From assembly GCF_014646355.1 (NCBI RefSeq), contig NZ_BMNH01000003.1, forward strand, positions 1-64,000: 64,000 bases of DNA, in the 5' to 3' direction. This DNA is from Nonomuraea cavernae (GTDB taxonomy: Bacteria > Actinomycetota > Actinomycetes > Streptosporangiales > Streptosporangiaceae). Position 1 is the first letter of the stretch. Each line of letters opens with the position of its first letter. The notes under the pieces were generated by a model. It did no database searches. It was not told the origin of the DNA and worked only from the letters and a program-made list of their open reading frames with translations. Positions 46,922-54,263 of the stretch are shown in pieces. A program made the translations under genes and the position numbers.

Positions 46922-48088
46922 CTACTTGTACAGCTCCCCGTTGGGGCCGACGACCTTGCCGGACCACACGTTCCTGGCCGCCTTGTAGATCGCGGCCGTC
47001 TCGCCGTCGAAGTACGGCGAGGTGATGAGGTCGATCCGGTCGTTGCCGTCCTGGTCGGCGAAGGTGCTGGTGACGCCGTTGACGTAGCCGAGGCGCCTGT
47101 TGTTGTTGTAGTCGCTCAGCCAGGGGCCGCCGCCGTAGCCAGGGGTCACGGCGCACTTGAGGGCGACGTGCTCCTGGATCTTCAGCCACGGCGCGCCCAC
47201 GGCCTTGCCGGTGGTCCTGCCGTAGCACCACTTCGGCGTCACGCCGCTGTACGGCTTGCTGCCGTCGGGCTGGGGAGCGGCCGGGTAGCCGAAGGTGCGG
47301 ACGTACCTGCCCGTGGGCTGGTTCCAGGCCACGCCCTGGCCGCCGACGTTGTCGCCGAGGCGGCCCACGTCCCTGGCGGGCAGGATGTAGTAGCGCTTGC
47401 CCCAGCTGCGCTTCGGGCCGCTGAAGCGTTGGTACTCCTCGCGGCCCACCTGCTTGGCGCCGTCGAAGGCGATGCCGTTGTAGACGGTGACGAACGCGTA
47501 GTCGCGGTCGTAGTCCTCGTACACGTCGAAGTCGTGGTGGGTGAACGCCTGCTTGCCGACGTAGATGCCCCACGGGGCCTTGCCCTGGTAGTAGCCGGGC
47601 ACGAAGATCCAGTTGGCCAGGACGTCCCGGTCGCTGTCGGTGTCGTACACGCAGTGGGCGGCGGTGGCGACCAGGTTGCGGTAGTGCGACTGGATGGACG
47701 TGGCCGAGCACCAGCGCTGCCTGCCGGAGCCGTCGACGAAGAAGACCTTGCCGATGGTCTTCGGCAGGTTGACGTTCTGCACCTTGGCGACGGGCTTGCG
47801 CTCGTCACCGATCGGCGGGGCGCTGCCTGGACTGCCGTCGGGGCTGACGCCGCCCTTGGAGACGACCTTCCGTACGTCCTTGGCGTCCCACGTGTAGGCC
47901 GAGGCGGCGCGGAGGGCGGCGCCGTTGGACGCGGCCCAGAATGTCGCGACCGAGGAGGCCTGCGCGGTGCCGCGGGCCATCGGGTCGGTGGTGACGTCGT
48001 CGCGCGCCTGCACGACGCCCGCGAGACCGGTCGCCAGCAGGCCGGTCGCGAGGACGGCGCCACCGGCCGGGAGGGTGATGCGCTTCAA
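46922..48088 (-). CDS. secreted trypsin-fold protein 4 (Ser to Gly, short form)
   Basis: A 388-residue exported paralogue without the long insertion. Signal peptide about 1-28. His145, Asp196 and Cys127/Cys146 are kept; the nucleophile position is GYGGGPW, with Gly319. A DQDGNDRID loop follows. The C-terminal VVGPNGEL is shared with paralogue 1 only. The start is TTG 48088, behind GGAG. A Crp-like site and the shared element lie upstream. Presumed catalytically dead. Confidence 0.88.
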   Translation of the reverse strand: MKRITLPAGGAVLATGLLATGLAGVVQARDDVTTDPMARGTAQASSVATFWAASNGAALRAASAYTWDAKDVRKVVSKGGVSPDGSPGSAPPIGDERKPVAKVQNVNLPKTIGKVFFVDGSGRQRWCSATSIQSHYRNLVATAAHCVYDTDSDRDVLANWIFVPGYYQGKAPWGIYVGKQAFTHHDFDVYEDYDRDYAFVTVYNGIAFDGAKQVGREEYQRFSGPKRSWGKRYYILPARDVGRLGDNVGGQGVAWNQPTGRYVRTFGYPAAPQPDGSKPYSGVTPKWCYGRTTGKAVGAPWLKIQEHVALKCAVTPGYGGGPWLSDYNNNRRLGYVNGVTSTFADQDGNDRIDLITSPYFDGETAAIYKAARNVWSGKVVGPNGELYK

Positions 48089-48140
48089 GGTAACTCCAGG
48101 CTTCGCCTAGTGCTGAGGTGACGTTCATGGTCAGCGAATG

Positions 48141-48153
48141 GTCAGCCGGAACC
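48141..48153 (-). promoter_or_regulatory. shared promoter-proximal element, paralogue 4
   Basis: GGTTCCGGCTGAC on the minus strand, about 53 nt before the TTG start; the same position and partial sequence as the elements of paralogues 2 and 3, followed by CTGAC as in those copies. Confidence 0.4.
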
Positions 48154-48271
48154 TACAGGCAGGTCTGTGATCTCGTGAATTTCGCCGGGAGCGCGCCGGT
48201 CGCCGGAAACGCGGTCGTGATCGGCCCGAGATGTGATCGGTGCTGATCATGGAAGACGGCACGACGCTGCG

Positions 48272-48287
48272 TGTAACTTACGTCACA
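48272..48287. promoter_or_regulatory. Crp-like palindrome upstream of paralogue 4
   Basis: TGTAACTTACGTCACA; one mismatch to TGTGA-N6-TCACA, centred about 191 nt before paralogue 4 and overlapping the 3' end of paralogue 5. The spacer resembles that of the paralogue 3 site (CTTACG/CTTAGA). Confidence 0.45.
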
Positions 48288-49360
48288 TTTCCCGGGGTGG
48301 TGAGGGAGGCGGCGTGCTTGTAGACCTCGCCCGTGGCCGCCGTGAAGTTGGGTGAGGAGACCGCGTCGTAGGCGCCCTTGGCGTCGCGGTTCCAGGTCAG
48401 GCTGTTGACCCCGCTGAGACTGCCGATGCCCCTGGCGGCCTGGTAGCCGATCAGCCAGGCGCCGCCGCTGGCCCCCGCGCTGAAGTTGCACGGCTGGAGC
48501 TGCACGCCGTACTGCAGGTCGAGGCTGGGGGCGACGGTCCAGCGGGTGCCGCCGGTGCACGACTGCAGGGTCCGGCCGTTGAACGGGCGGCTGCCGTCGG
48601 GCTGGGGGCCCGCCGGGTAGCCGAAGGCGGTGATCCGGTTGCCGACCCCCTTGGAGAGGGCGAGGCCCTGGCCGCCGACCTTGTCCTGGAGCCTGCCCAC
48701 GTCCTGCATGGCCAGCCGGCCGCTCTTCGTCGCCCAGGTGAAGCCCCGGTGCACGGTCACGAACGCGTAGTCGTAGTCGTAGTCGCCCTTGCCCGGCCAG
48801 TGCTCGTGCATGCTGATCGCGGCGCCGACGTAGATCCCGTCGGGCGTCTCGCCGTTGGGGCCCGGGTTGGGGACGAAGATCCAGTATTCGGCGGCCTTGG
48901 CCTGCCGGGAGTCGTAGGCGCAGTGCGCGGCCGTGGCCACGACGCTGCGGTTCTTGGCCGCGACCGCGCTGGCGGAGCACCAGTACTCCTTGGCGCCGAA
49001 CCGGAAGAAGACCTTGCCCATGGTCCGGGCGGCCGCGGCCTGGCGCGGCACGACGGCGGGCACGGTGAGCGCCGTCCTGGACTTCTTGATCGCGAAGGTC
49101 TGGCCGCCGGCGCCGCCCGCGGAGCCTGAGGAGCCTGAGGAGGAGGTGGACTGCGATCCCGGCGTCGCCGGGCTGTAACTGTCGGCCGCCTTGAGCCGGT
49201 CGGGCTTCCAGTAGGCGGCCACCCGCTGCACGTCGGCCGCGGTCTTGGCCAGAGCGACCGAGTAGACCTGGCTGGCCGCCGAGGCACTCCCCCCGAAGGC
49301 GGGCAGCACGAGCAGCGCGCAGAGCGCGACCGCTACCAGGTGCCTGGCCCGGGGGATCAT
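48278..49360 (-). CDS. secreted trypsin-fold serine protease 5 (intact triad, short form)
   Basis: A 360-residue exported paralogue, the most diverged. Signal peptide about 1-28 (ALCALLVLPAFGGSASA). A Ser/Gly-rich spacer (about 68-87) is unique to it. His146 in ATAAHC, Asp197 in DYDYAFVTVHRG, and GASGGAW with Ser298 give a complete triad. The calcium-like loop is lost (NRDAKGAYD). The start is ATG 49360, behind AAAGG; the longer frame from 49408 adds non-signal residues. Probably an active V8/trypsin-like endopeptidase. Confidence 0.87.
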   Translation of the reverse strand: MIPRARHLVAVALCALLVLPAFGGSASAASQVYSVALAKTAADVQRVAAYWKPDRLKAADSYSPATPGSQSTSSSGSSGSAGGAGGQTFAIKKSRTALTVPAVVPRQAAAARTMGKVFFRFGAKEYWCSASAVAAKNRSVVATAAHCAYDSRQAKAAEYWIFVPNPGPNGETPDGIYVGAAISMHEHWPGKGDYDYDYAFVTVHRGFTWATKSGRLAMQDVGRLQDKVGGQGLALSKGVGNRITAFGYPAGPQPDGSRPFNGRTLQSCTGGTRWTVAPSLDLQYGVQLQPCNFSAGASGGAWLIGYQAARGIGSLSGVNSLTWNRDAKGAYDAVSSPNFTAATGEVYKHAASLTTPGNVT

Positions 49361-49628
49361 CAAATGCCTTTCTTTGGGGTGTAAGGCTGGATTTTTGCAG
49401 ATCGTCACACTGTATTGCAGCCGGGATAGGGTTTTGTTATCGGATCAAGAGTGACTTCCGTCCCATAAGGACGGCGTGAAGGCATCCATCCGGTTAGCTC
49501 CCGCCGGTCTTAGGTAACCGCCATCGCCGCAGGTCAGACTGCTGTCGGCGGGCACTCGGCGGCCATTCCCGTAGGGCATTCAGCCACCTTTCTTGATCAT
49601 TATTGGGCGCTCCGTCTTCCTCGTGCCA
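49361..49628. other. non-coding region with potential RNA structure
   Basis: About 270 nt without an ORF between paralogues 5 and 6. On the minus strand (leader of paralogue 5), several pairing elements are seen: CGTCCTTATGGGACG near 49466-49480, and GGTTA...TAACC around 49493-49520 enclosing AAGACCGGCGGGAGC. It may be a structured leader. No known riboswitch was recognised. Confidence 0.3.
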
Positions 49629-49659
49629 GGGGTCCCGGCCCTACGGCAGAGCCGGGACC
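49629..49659 (-). terminator. terminator after protease paralogue 6
   Basis: A perfect 10-bp stem, GGGTCCCGGC/GCCGGGACCC (49629-49638 with 49650-49659), and 11-nt loop, 16 nt past the stop of paralogue 6. Confidence 0.85.
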
Positions 49660-49675
49660 CGGGAGGAGGAGCGGG

Positions 49676-50794
49676 TTACGGCATGTTGCCCGTCCACCGG
49701 TTGGCGGCGGCCTTGTAGACCTTGTACGTGTCGCCGTTGAAGTACGGCGACGAGATGTGGTCGTACCGGTCGTTGCCGTCGGTGTCCCACGCCACGCTGT
49801 TGACGCCGATCAGGTAGCCGGTGCGCGTGGCGTTCTTGTAGTTGTAGAGGAACGGTCCACCACTGGCCCCGGCCGTGAAGGCGCACCTGAAGCCGACGTG
49901 CTCCTGCAGGTTGTACTTCGGCGCGGCGGGCATCGCCGTCGTCTTGCCGTAGCACCACTTCATCGTGCGGCCCGTGAACGGCTTGTCGCCGTCGGGGTGC
50001 TCGCCGGCCGGGTAGCCGAAGGAGAAGACGTTCGCCTTGGTGCTGCGGTTCCAGGTGAAGCCCTGGCCGCCGACGTTGTCACCGAGGCGGCCGACGTTCT
50101 GCTTCACCGGGCGCCACGTGTCGCCGACCTTCGTCCACTTGACCTTGATGCCGTTGTAGACGTTGACGAAGGCGTAGTCGAAGTCGTAGTCCTCCTTCAC
50201 CACGAAGTCGTCGTGCGCGTTGAATGTCTTGGCGGCGTAGATGCCGTAGGGGGCCTTGCCGTCCCAGACGTTCTTGCCGTCCCAGTAGGACGGGATGAAG
50301 ATCCAGTTGTCGTAGAAGCGGTTCGTCTTGATGTCGTAGACACAGTGGCCCGAGGTGGCCACCAGGTTGCGGTACTTGCCCTGGACGGAGCTCGCCGAGC
50401 AGTACCTCCAGCTCTTCGGGTCCCTCGGGTTGGCCCCCGGCAGCGTGAAGAACACGCGGCCGACCGTGTTGGGCAGGTTGACCTGCTTGCTCTTGACGGT
50501 CTTGGTCTTCTCCTCGCCCATCGGGGGGACGGAGCCGGGCGGGCCGTCGGGGGTGGAGTTGGTGCCCTTGACGCCCCTGGAGGTCGCGTCGAGGGCGTGG
50601 TCGTAGTCGGTGGCCTGCTTGATCCGGTCGGGGGTCCAGAACTGCACGGCCTGGGCGGCGGGCGTCGCCGCGTTCTTGGAGACGACGTCTGAGGGTGCCG
50701 TCGCGTGCGCGGTCGCGCTGACCGTGCCGGCGGCCAGTCCGACGGCCAGCAGGCCGGCGAACGGAGCCGCGATGCGCCTTGCTCGGGAATACAT
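49676..50794 (-). CDS. secreted trypsin-fold serine protease 6 (intact triad, short form)
   Basis: A 372-residue exported paralogue. Signal peptide about 1-32 (AVGLAAGTVSATAHA). His150 in ATSGHC, Asp206 in DFDYAFVNVYNG, and GASGGPF with Ser311 make a complete catalytic triad. The DTDGNDRYD loop is kept. It lacks the long insertion. ATG 50794 follows GAGAGGAG. It is the first gene of the array in transcription direction; with paralogue 5, it probably represents the ancestral active form. Confidence 0.9.
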   Translation of the reverse strand: MYSRARRIAAPFAGLLAVGLAAGTVSATAHATAPSDVVSKNAATPAAQAVQFWTPDRIKQATDYDHALDATSRGVKGTNSTPDGPPGSVPPMGEEKTKTVKSKQVNLPNTVGRVFFTLPGANPRDPKSWRYCSASSVQGKYRNLVATSGHCVYDIKTNRFYDNWIFIPSYWDGKNVWDGKAPYGIYAAKTFNAHDDFVVKEDYDFDYAFVNVYNGIKVKWTKVGDTWRPVKQNVGRLGDNVGGQGFTWNRSTKANVFSFGYPAGEHPDGDKPFTGRTMKWCYGKTTAMPAAPKYNLQEHVGFRCAFTAGASGGPFLYNYKNATRTGYLIGVNSVAWDTDGNDRYDHISSPYFNGDTYKVYKAAANRWTGNMP

Positions 50795-50886
50795 GGAGCT
50801 CCTCTCGGTTCTCGGCGGCCCAGAGCGGGGTACGGCGCCCCGGTGGGCCAGGAAAACGATCAGAACGTTAATGAATGGCGCAAGGC

Positions 50887-50900
50887 GGTAGCCAGGAAAC
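50887..50900 (-). promoter_or_regulatory. shared promoter-proximal element, paralogue 6
   Basis: GTTTCCTGGCTACC on the minus strand, about 93 nt before the ATG. The core TTCCTGGCTA is identical to that before paralogue 2. Confidence 0.4.
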
Positions 50901-50931
50901 GACGTGAAAAAGCATGGCCCGGTTCCGTTCC

Positions 50932-51069
50932 GTTATAGAGATAACTGATTCGCATGTATTCATGAAAGGCATTTCAGCAGGTCAGGGCGGCCTTAAGTGC
51001 CATCTCGCATCAATGGCAACTCTGCGGATCCAGGCGCATCAGGCACCATGGGTAACACTGATTATCAGT
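50932..51069. promoter_or_regulatory. palindrome-rich AT-richer intergenic region before the thiolase gene
   Basis: The 319-nt gap 50795-51113 has no gene and a lower GC content than its surroundings. It holds GTTATAGAGATAAC (50932-50945), CATGTATTCATG (50953-50964) and the perfect 13-bp palindrome ACTGATTATCAGT (51057-51069), the last 45 nt before the thiolase start. They are possible operators. Confidence 0.4.
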
Positions 51070-51113
51070 CGCCACTACTTATCAACCGAATCTTGTTCTG
51101 GTTAGATGGCGGC

Positions 51114-52553
51114 ATGGACCCACGCACCCCCTGCCTCGTCGGCGCGGCCCAGCGCACCGTCCGCGACCAGCCCGGTCCCGAGCCACTCGACCTGTGGGAG
51201 GACGTCGCCCGCCAGGCGGCCCGCGACGCGCGGCTGCCCGCCGAGCGCCTCGACTCGATCCAGCTCGTCTACACCGACTCCTGGCAGTACGACTCCCCGG
51301 TCGACCGGCTCGCCCAGCGGCTCGGCGCCGCCCCGCGCCACCGGGCCTACTCCCGCGTCAGCGGCACGGCGCCGCAGCTGCTCATCGGCGAGGCCGCGGC
51401 CAGGATCGCGGCCGGCGAGCTCGACTCGGCCCTGGTCGCCGGGGCCGAGGCGCTGGCCACCCGCCGCTTCTACCGGAAGGCCGGCGAGCGCGTGCCGTGG
51501 AGCCATCCGGCCGACCCCAAGCCGCCCTACGGCTGGGAACGCCCTCCGCACCCGGCCGAGCTGGCCCACGAGCTGTTCCTCCCGGTGCACACCTACGCGA
51601 TCATGGAGACGGCCCGGCGGGCCGCGCTGGGCTTGACGGTGGCCGAGGAGATGGCCGACCGGGGGCGGATGATGGCGCCCATGACGGAGGTGGCCGCCGC
51701 CAACCCCTACGCGTGGCGGCGGACCGTGCGCACCCCGGAGGAGCTGGTGACCGGCAGCCGGTTCGTCGGCTGGCCGTACACCCGTGACACCGTGGCGGTC
51801 CTGGAGGTCGACCAGGCGGCGGCCGTCGTCCTGGTCAGCGCCGAGTTGGCCGACCGGCTCGGCGTCCCGGCCGACCAGCGGGTCTACCTGCGCGGCTGGG
51901 CGTACGCGGAGGACACCTGGGAGGTGGCGGCGCGGCCCGCCCTCGGCTCGTCGCGGGCCATCGCGCGGGCCGCCGAGGCCGCCTTCGAGCGGGCCGGGCT
52001 CGGGCTCGACGACCTGAACGCGCTCGACGTCTACAGCTGCTTCGCGATCGCGCTCCGCCAGGCCTGCGACGCGATCAAGCTCGACCCGATGGACTCGCGC
52101 GGGCTCACCGTCACCGGCGGCCTGCCGTACGCGGGCGGGCCGGCCAGCGGCTACGTCCTGCACTCGACCGCGACGATGGCCGGGCTGCTGCGCGCTCAGT
52201 CGGGCCACGGCCTGGTCACCGGCGTCGGCATGCACCTGACCAAGCACACCTACGCCGTCTGGTCGAGTGAGCCCGGCGGGGTTCTGGGTGACCCGGCGCC
52301 CGTCCACACGGCCGAACCGGTGAAGATCGTCCCCTTGTACGACGGTCCGGCCGTCGTCGCCGGATACACGGTGGCGCACGGGCGCGACGGCGCGGCCGAG
52401 AAGGGGATCGTCATCGTGGACCTGCCGGGCGGCGGCCGGGCCCATGCCCTCGTGTCGCAGCCCGATCTGCTGGCCGACGCCGAGTCCCGCGAGCTGGTCG
52501 GGCAGCCGGTGACGCTGACCTCCGACGGCAAGGTCAATGTGGCGCACTGGTAG
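51114..52553 (+). CDS. thiolase-fold acetyl-CoA acetyltransferase-like protein
   Basis: A 479-residue thiolase-superfamily protein (SCP2/non-specific lipid-transfer thiolase-like). The N-terminal half ends in RVSGTAPQLLIGEAA, where classical thiolases carry the reactive Cys; no Cys is there, so the reaction may differ. The C-terminal half has a GGLPYAGGPASGY segment and GVGMHLTKHTYAVWS. ATG 51114 starts MDPRTP; the longer reading from 50997 lies in the palindrome region. A C-terminal OB-like extension (about 400-479) is present. The substrate is unknown. Confidence 0.82.
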   Translation: MDPRTPCLVGAAQRTVRDQPGPEPLDLWEDVARQAARDARLPAERLDSIQLVYTDSWQYDSPVDRLAQRLGAAPRHRAYSRVSGTAPQLLIGEAAARIAAGELDSALVAGAEALATRRFYRKAGERVPWSHPADPKPPYGWERPPHPAELAHELFLPVHTYAIMETARRAALGLTVAEEMADRGRMMAPMTEVAAANPYAWRRTVRTPEELVTGSRFVGWPYTRDTVAVLEVDQAAAVVLVSAELADRLGVPADQRVYLRGWAYAEDTWEVAARPALGSSRAIARAAEAAFERAGLGLDDLNALDVYSCFAIALRQACDAIKLDPMDSRGLTVTGGLPYAGGPASGYVLHSTATMAGLLRAQSGHGLVTGVGMHLTKHTYAVWSSEPGGVLGDPAPVHTAEPVKIVPLYDGPAVVAGYTVAHGRDGAAEKGIVIVDLPGGGRAHALVSQPDLLADAESRELVGQPVTLTSDGKVNVAHW

Positions 52554-52634
52554 GTCGAAAGAATGTGCAAAGTCGTGAGCGAGTGACTACTATCCGTTGT
52601 TGACATTTTTATGTCAGGCGCGGATGCTGGTGCC

Positions 52635-52907
52635 ATGCGGAGGACCACGGTGCGGATCGACGAAGCACTCCTCAACGAGGCGAAGGCGTACGCGGCACGC
52701 AATGGACGCAGTCTCACCTCAGTGATGGAGGATGCCTTGCGGCAACTACTCAACCGCTCCGCCGATGCGGCCGAGCGTCCCCACGTCAGTCTTCCCGTCT
52801 CCGGTGCCGAGACCGGGCCCAAGCTGACGTGGGCCGAGATCGAGGCGATTCTCGAGCTCGAGGACCTCGAGCGTTACCTCGGGGGGCCGCAGCATGCGGA
52901 TGCTTGA
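52635..52907 (+). CDS. ribbon-helix-helix antitoxin (VapB-like)
   Basis: A 90-residue protein. The N-terminal RTTVRIDEALLNEAKAYAARNG is a ribbon-helix-helix DNA-binding motif; the acidic C-terminal tail probably wraps the toxin. ATG 52635 is chosen over 52611, because the RHH begins at once. It overlaps the toxin gene by 14 nt, the usual coupling of type II systems. It probably represses its own promoter. Confidence 0.88.
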   Translation: MRRTTVRIDEALLNEAKAYAARNGRSLTSVMEDALRQLLNRSADAAERPHVSLPVSGAETGPKLTWAEIEAILELEDLERYLGGPQHADA

Positions 52908-53319
52908 CGTCAACGTGCTCGTCAATGCCCAGAGGCGAGACATGGAGCACCACGAGCCCTGCCACTCCACGCTCAAGGAGCTGATCCACGGTGACGAGGC
53001 CTACGCCGTGAGCGACTTCGTCATCAACGGCTTCATGCGCATCGTGACCAATCGCCGCATCCCAGGGGCGACCACCTTCGAAACCGCGAGAGAGTTCTCC
53101 GACACCGTCCGCCATCAGCCGCACGCCGTCATCATCGCTCCTGGTCCGCGGCACTGGGAGATCTTCACGCGTCTCTGCCGTCAAATCGGGGACACGGGCA
53201 ACCTGGTGCCCGATGCCTACCTGGCCGCGCTGGCCATCGAGCACGGTTGTGAATTCGTGACCTGTGACAAGGACTTCACCCGGTTCGAGGGGTTGCGCTG
53301 CCGGTCGCCGCTCAACTGA
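52894..53319 (+). CDS. PIN-domain toxin (VapC-like ribonuclease)
   Basis: A 141-residue PIN domain. Acidic residues expected for Mg2+-dependent RNase activity are visible: Asp5 (MLDVNVLV), Asp41 (an Asp where most VapCs have Glu), Asp107 (VPDAYLAALA) and Asp125/Asp127 (CDKDFTRF). It resembles the TA-system VapC subgroup ending DKDFxRFxGL. It is translationally coupled to the antitoxin. Confidence 0.9.
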   Translation: MRMLDVNVLVNAQRRDMEHHEPCHSTLKELIHGDEAYAVSDFVINGFMRIVTNRRIPGATTFETAREFSDTVRHQPHAVIIAPGPRHWEIFTRLCRQIGDTGNLVPDAYLAALAIEHGCEFVTCDKDFTRFEGLRCRSPLN

Positions 53320-53366
53320 ACTGAAGGCCAGGGCGCAAGCGCCAGGCACACTCGGCAAGGATCGTC

Positions 53367-54254
53367 GTGGCCGATCAGTTCGATGTCATCGAGGTGGGCG
53401 AGCGCGGCCGCCGCAGGTGGCTCGGGTTCGTGGTTCTGCTGGCGCTCCTGGCGATCCCGGTCGCCGGCCTGCTCGCCAGCCGCGATCCCGCCCCTCGGCC
53501 GGACACGGGGCTGGAGGCCGTGCCCGACCCCATCCAGTCGCTGCGTACGGTGCGCAACGGCACCCCCAACGTTCTCTACGCGAAGTCCCAGCCCAGGGGC
53601 CATGACGAGATCATCCAGGTGGTCTTCCCGCACGGTGTCCGGGCCGAGATCCGCTACCCCGCCCGGCTCGCGCTCGACGAGCTGGGGGCCCGCCCGTTCC
53701 AGGGAGCCTGGATCGACGGACAGTACCGCCGGCTTCTGGCGCCCTACGGCGGCGAGGTCGAGGTGTCCAAGGGGGGCGAGCCGATCAGGGAGCTCACCTC
53801 CAACGTCTGGTTGTGGCCGCGCCAGCCGGGCAGCGGTTCGTACGGGCAGGTGTTGCTGTTCTCCTTCGGAAAATGGCGGCTGGCGCTCTATGACCAGCCG
53901 GACGGGCTGACCTTCGAGCAGCGGATGGCCACGGCCGAGGGGTTGCGCGGCAGGCTCACCAAGGACGGCTACCTCGTGCTGACAGGCGACGGGTCGGTCC
54001 GGCTGGCCAAGCCCGGCGAGACCGTGCGGGGCGATCCGGTCGGGCCGCAGCTCTGGTTCGGCGGTGTCATCGGCGACACGGTGCTGTTCACCCCGACGCC
54101 CGGCTGCGCCAAGGCGGCGAAGGCGCCGACCCGGTTGGAGTGGCGCGGCCGGCCGTCCCAGAGCGTGTGCCGGGGCGACGTGCGGATCACCGCCGCGGGC
54201 TCGCCGTCGTTCGTGCAGCAGGCCGTCAAGGGGATCCGGATCACGCTGAAGTAA
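53367..54254 (+). CDS. membrane-anchored protein of unknown function
   Basis: A 295-residue protein with one N-terminal transmembrane helix (about 19-37, LGFVVLLALLAIPVAGLLA), so most of it lies outside. The ectodomain is beta-rich (EIIQVVFPHGVRAEIRYP, SYGQVLLFSFGKWRLALYD) with two Cys late (GCAKAA, SVCRGD) that may pair. Not recognised. GTG 53367 start. It is followed by the oxidoreductase gene 9 nt later, possibly the same transcript. Confidence 0.7.
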   Translation: MADQFDVIEVGERGRRRWLGFVVLLALLAIPVAGLLASRDPAPRPDTGLEAVPDPIQSLRTVRNGTPNVLYAKSQPRGHDEIIQVVFPHGVRAEIRYPARLALDELGARPFQGAWIDGQYRRLLAPYGGEVEVSKGGEPIRELTSNVWLWPRQPGSGSYGQVLLFSFGKWRLALYDQPDGLTFEQRMATAEGLRGRLTKDGYLVLTGDGSVRLAKPGETVRGDPVGPQLWFGGVIGDTVLFTPTPGCAKAAKAPTRLEWRGRPSQSVCRGDVRITAAGSPSFVQQAVKGIRITLK

Positions 54255-54263
54255 GGTGCGGCC

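Noticed and set aside
49361..49628. Possible cyclic di-AMP (ydaO) riboswitch
   Set aside because: GCTGAAT and GAGCTAACC fragments look similar, but the conserved GGGGGACC-type core is missing.
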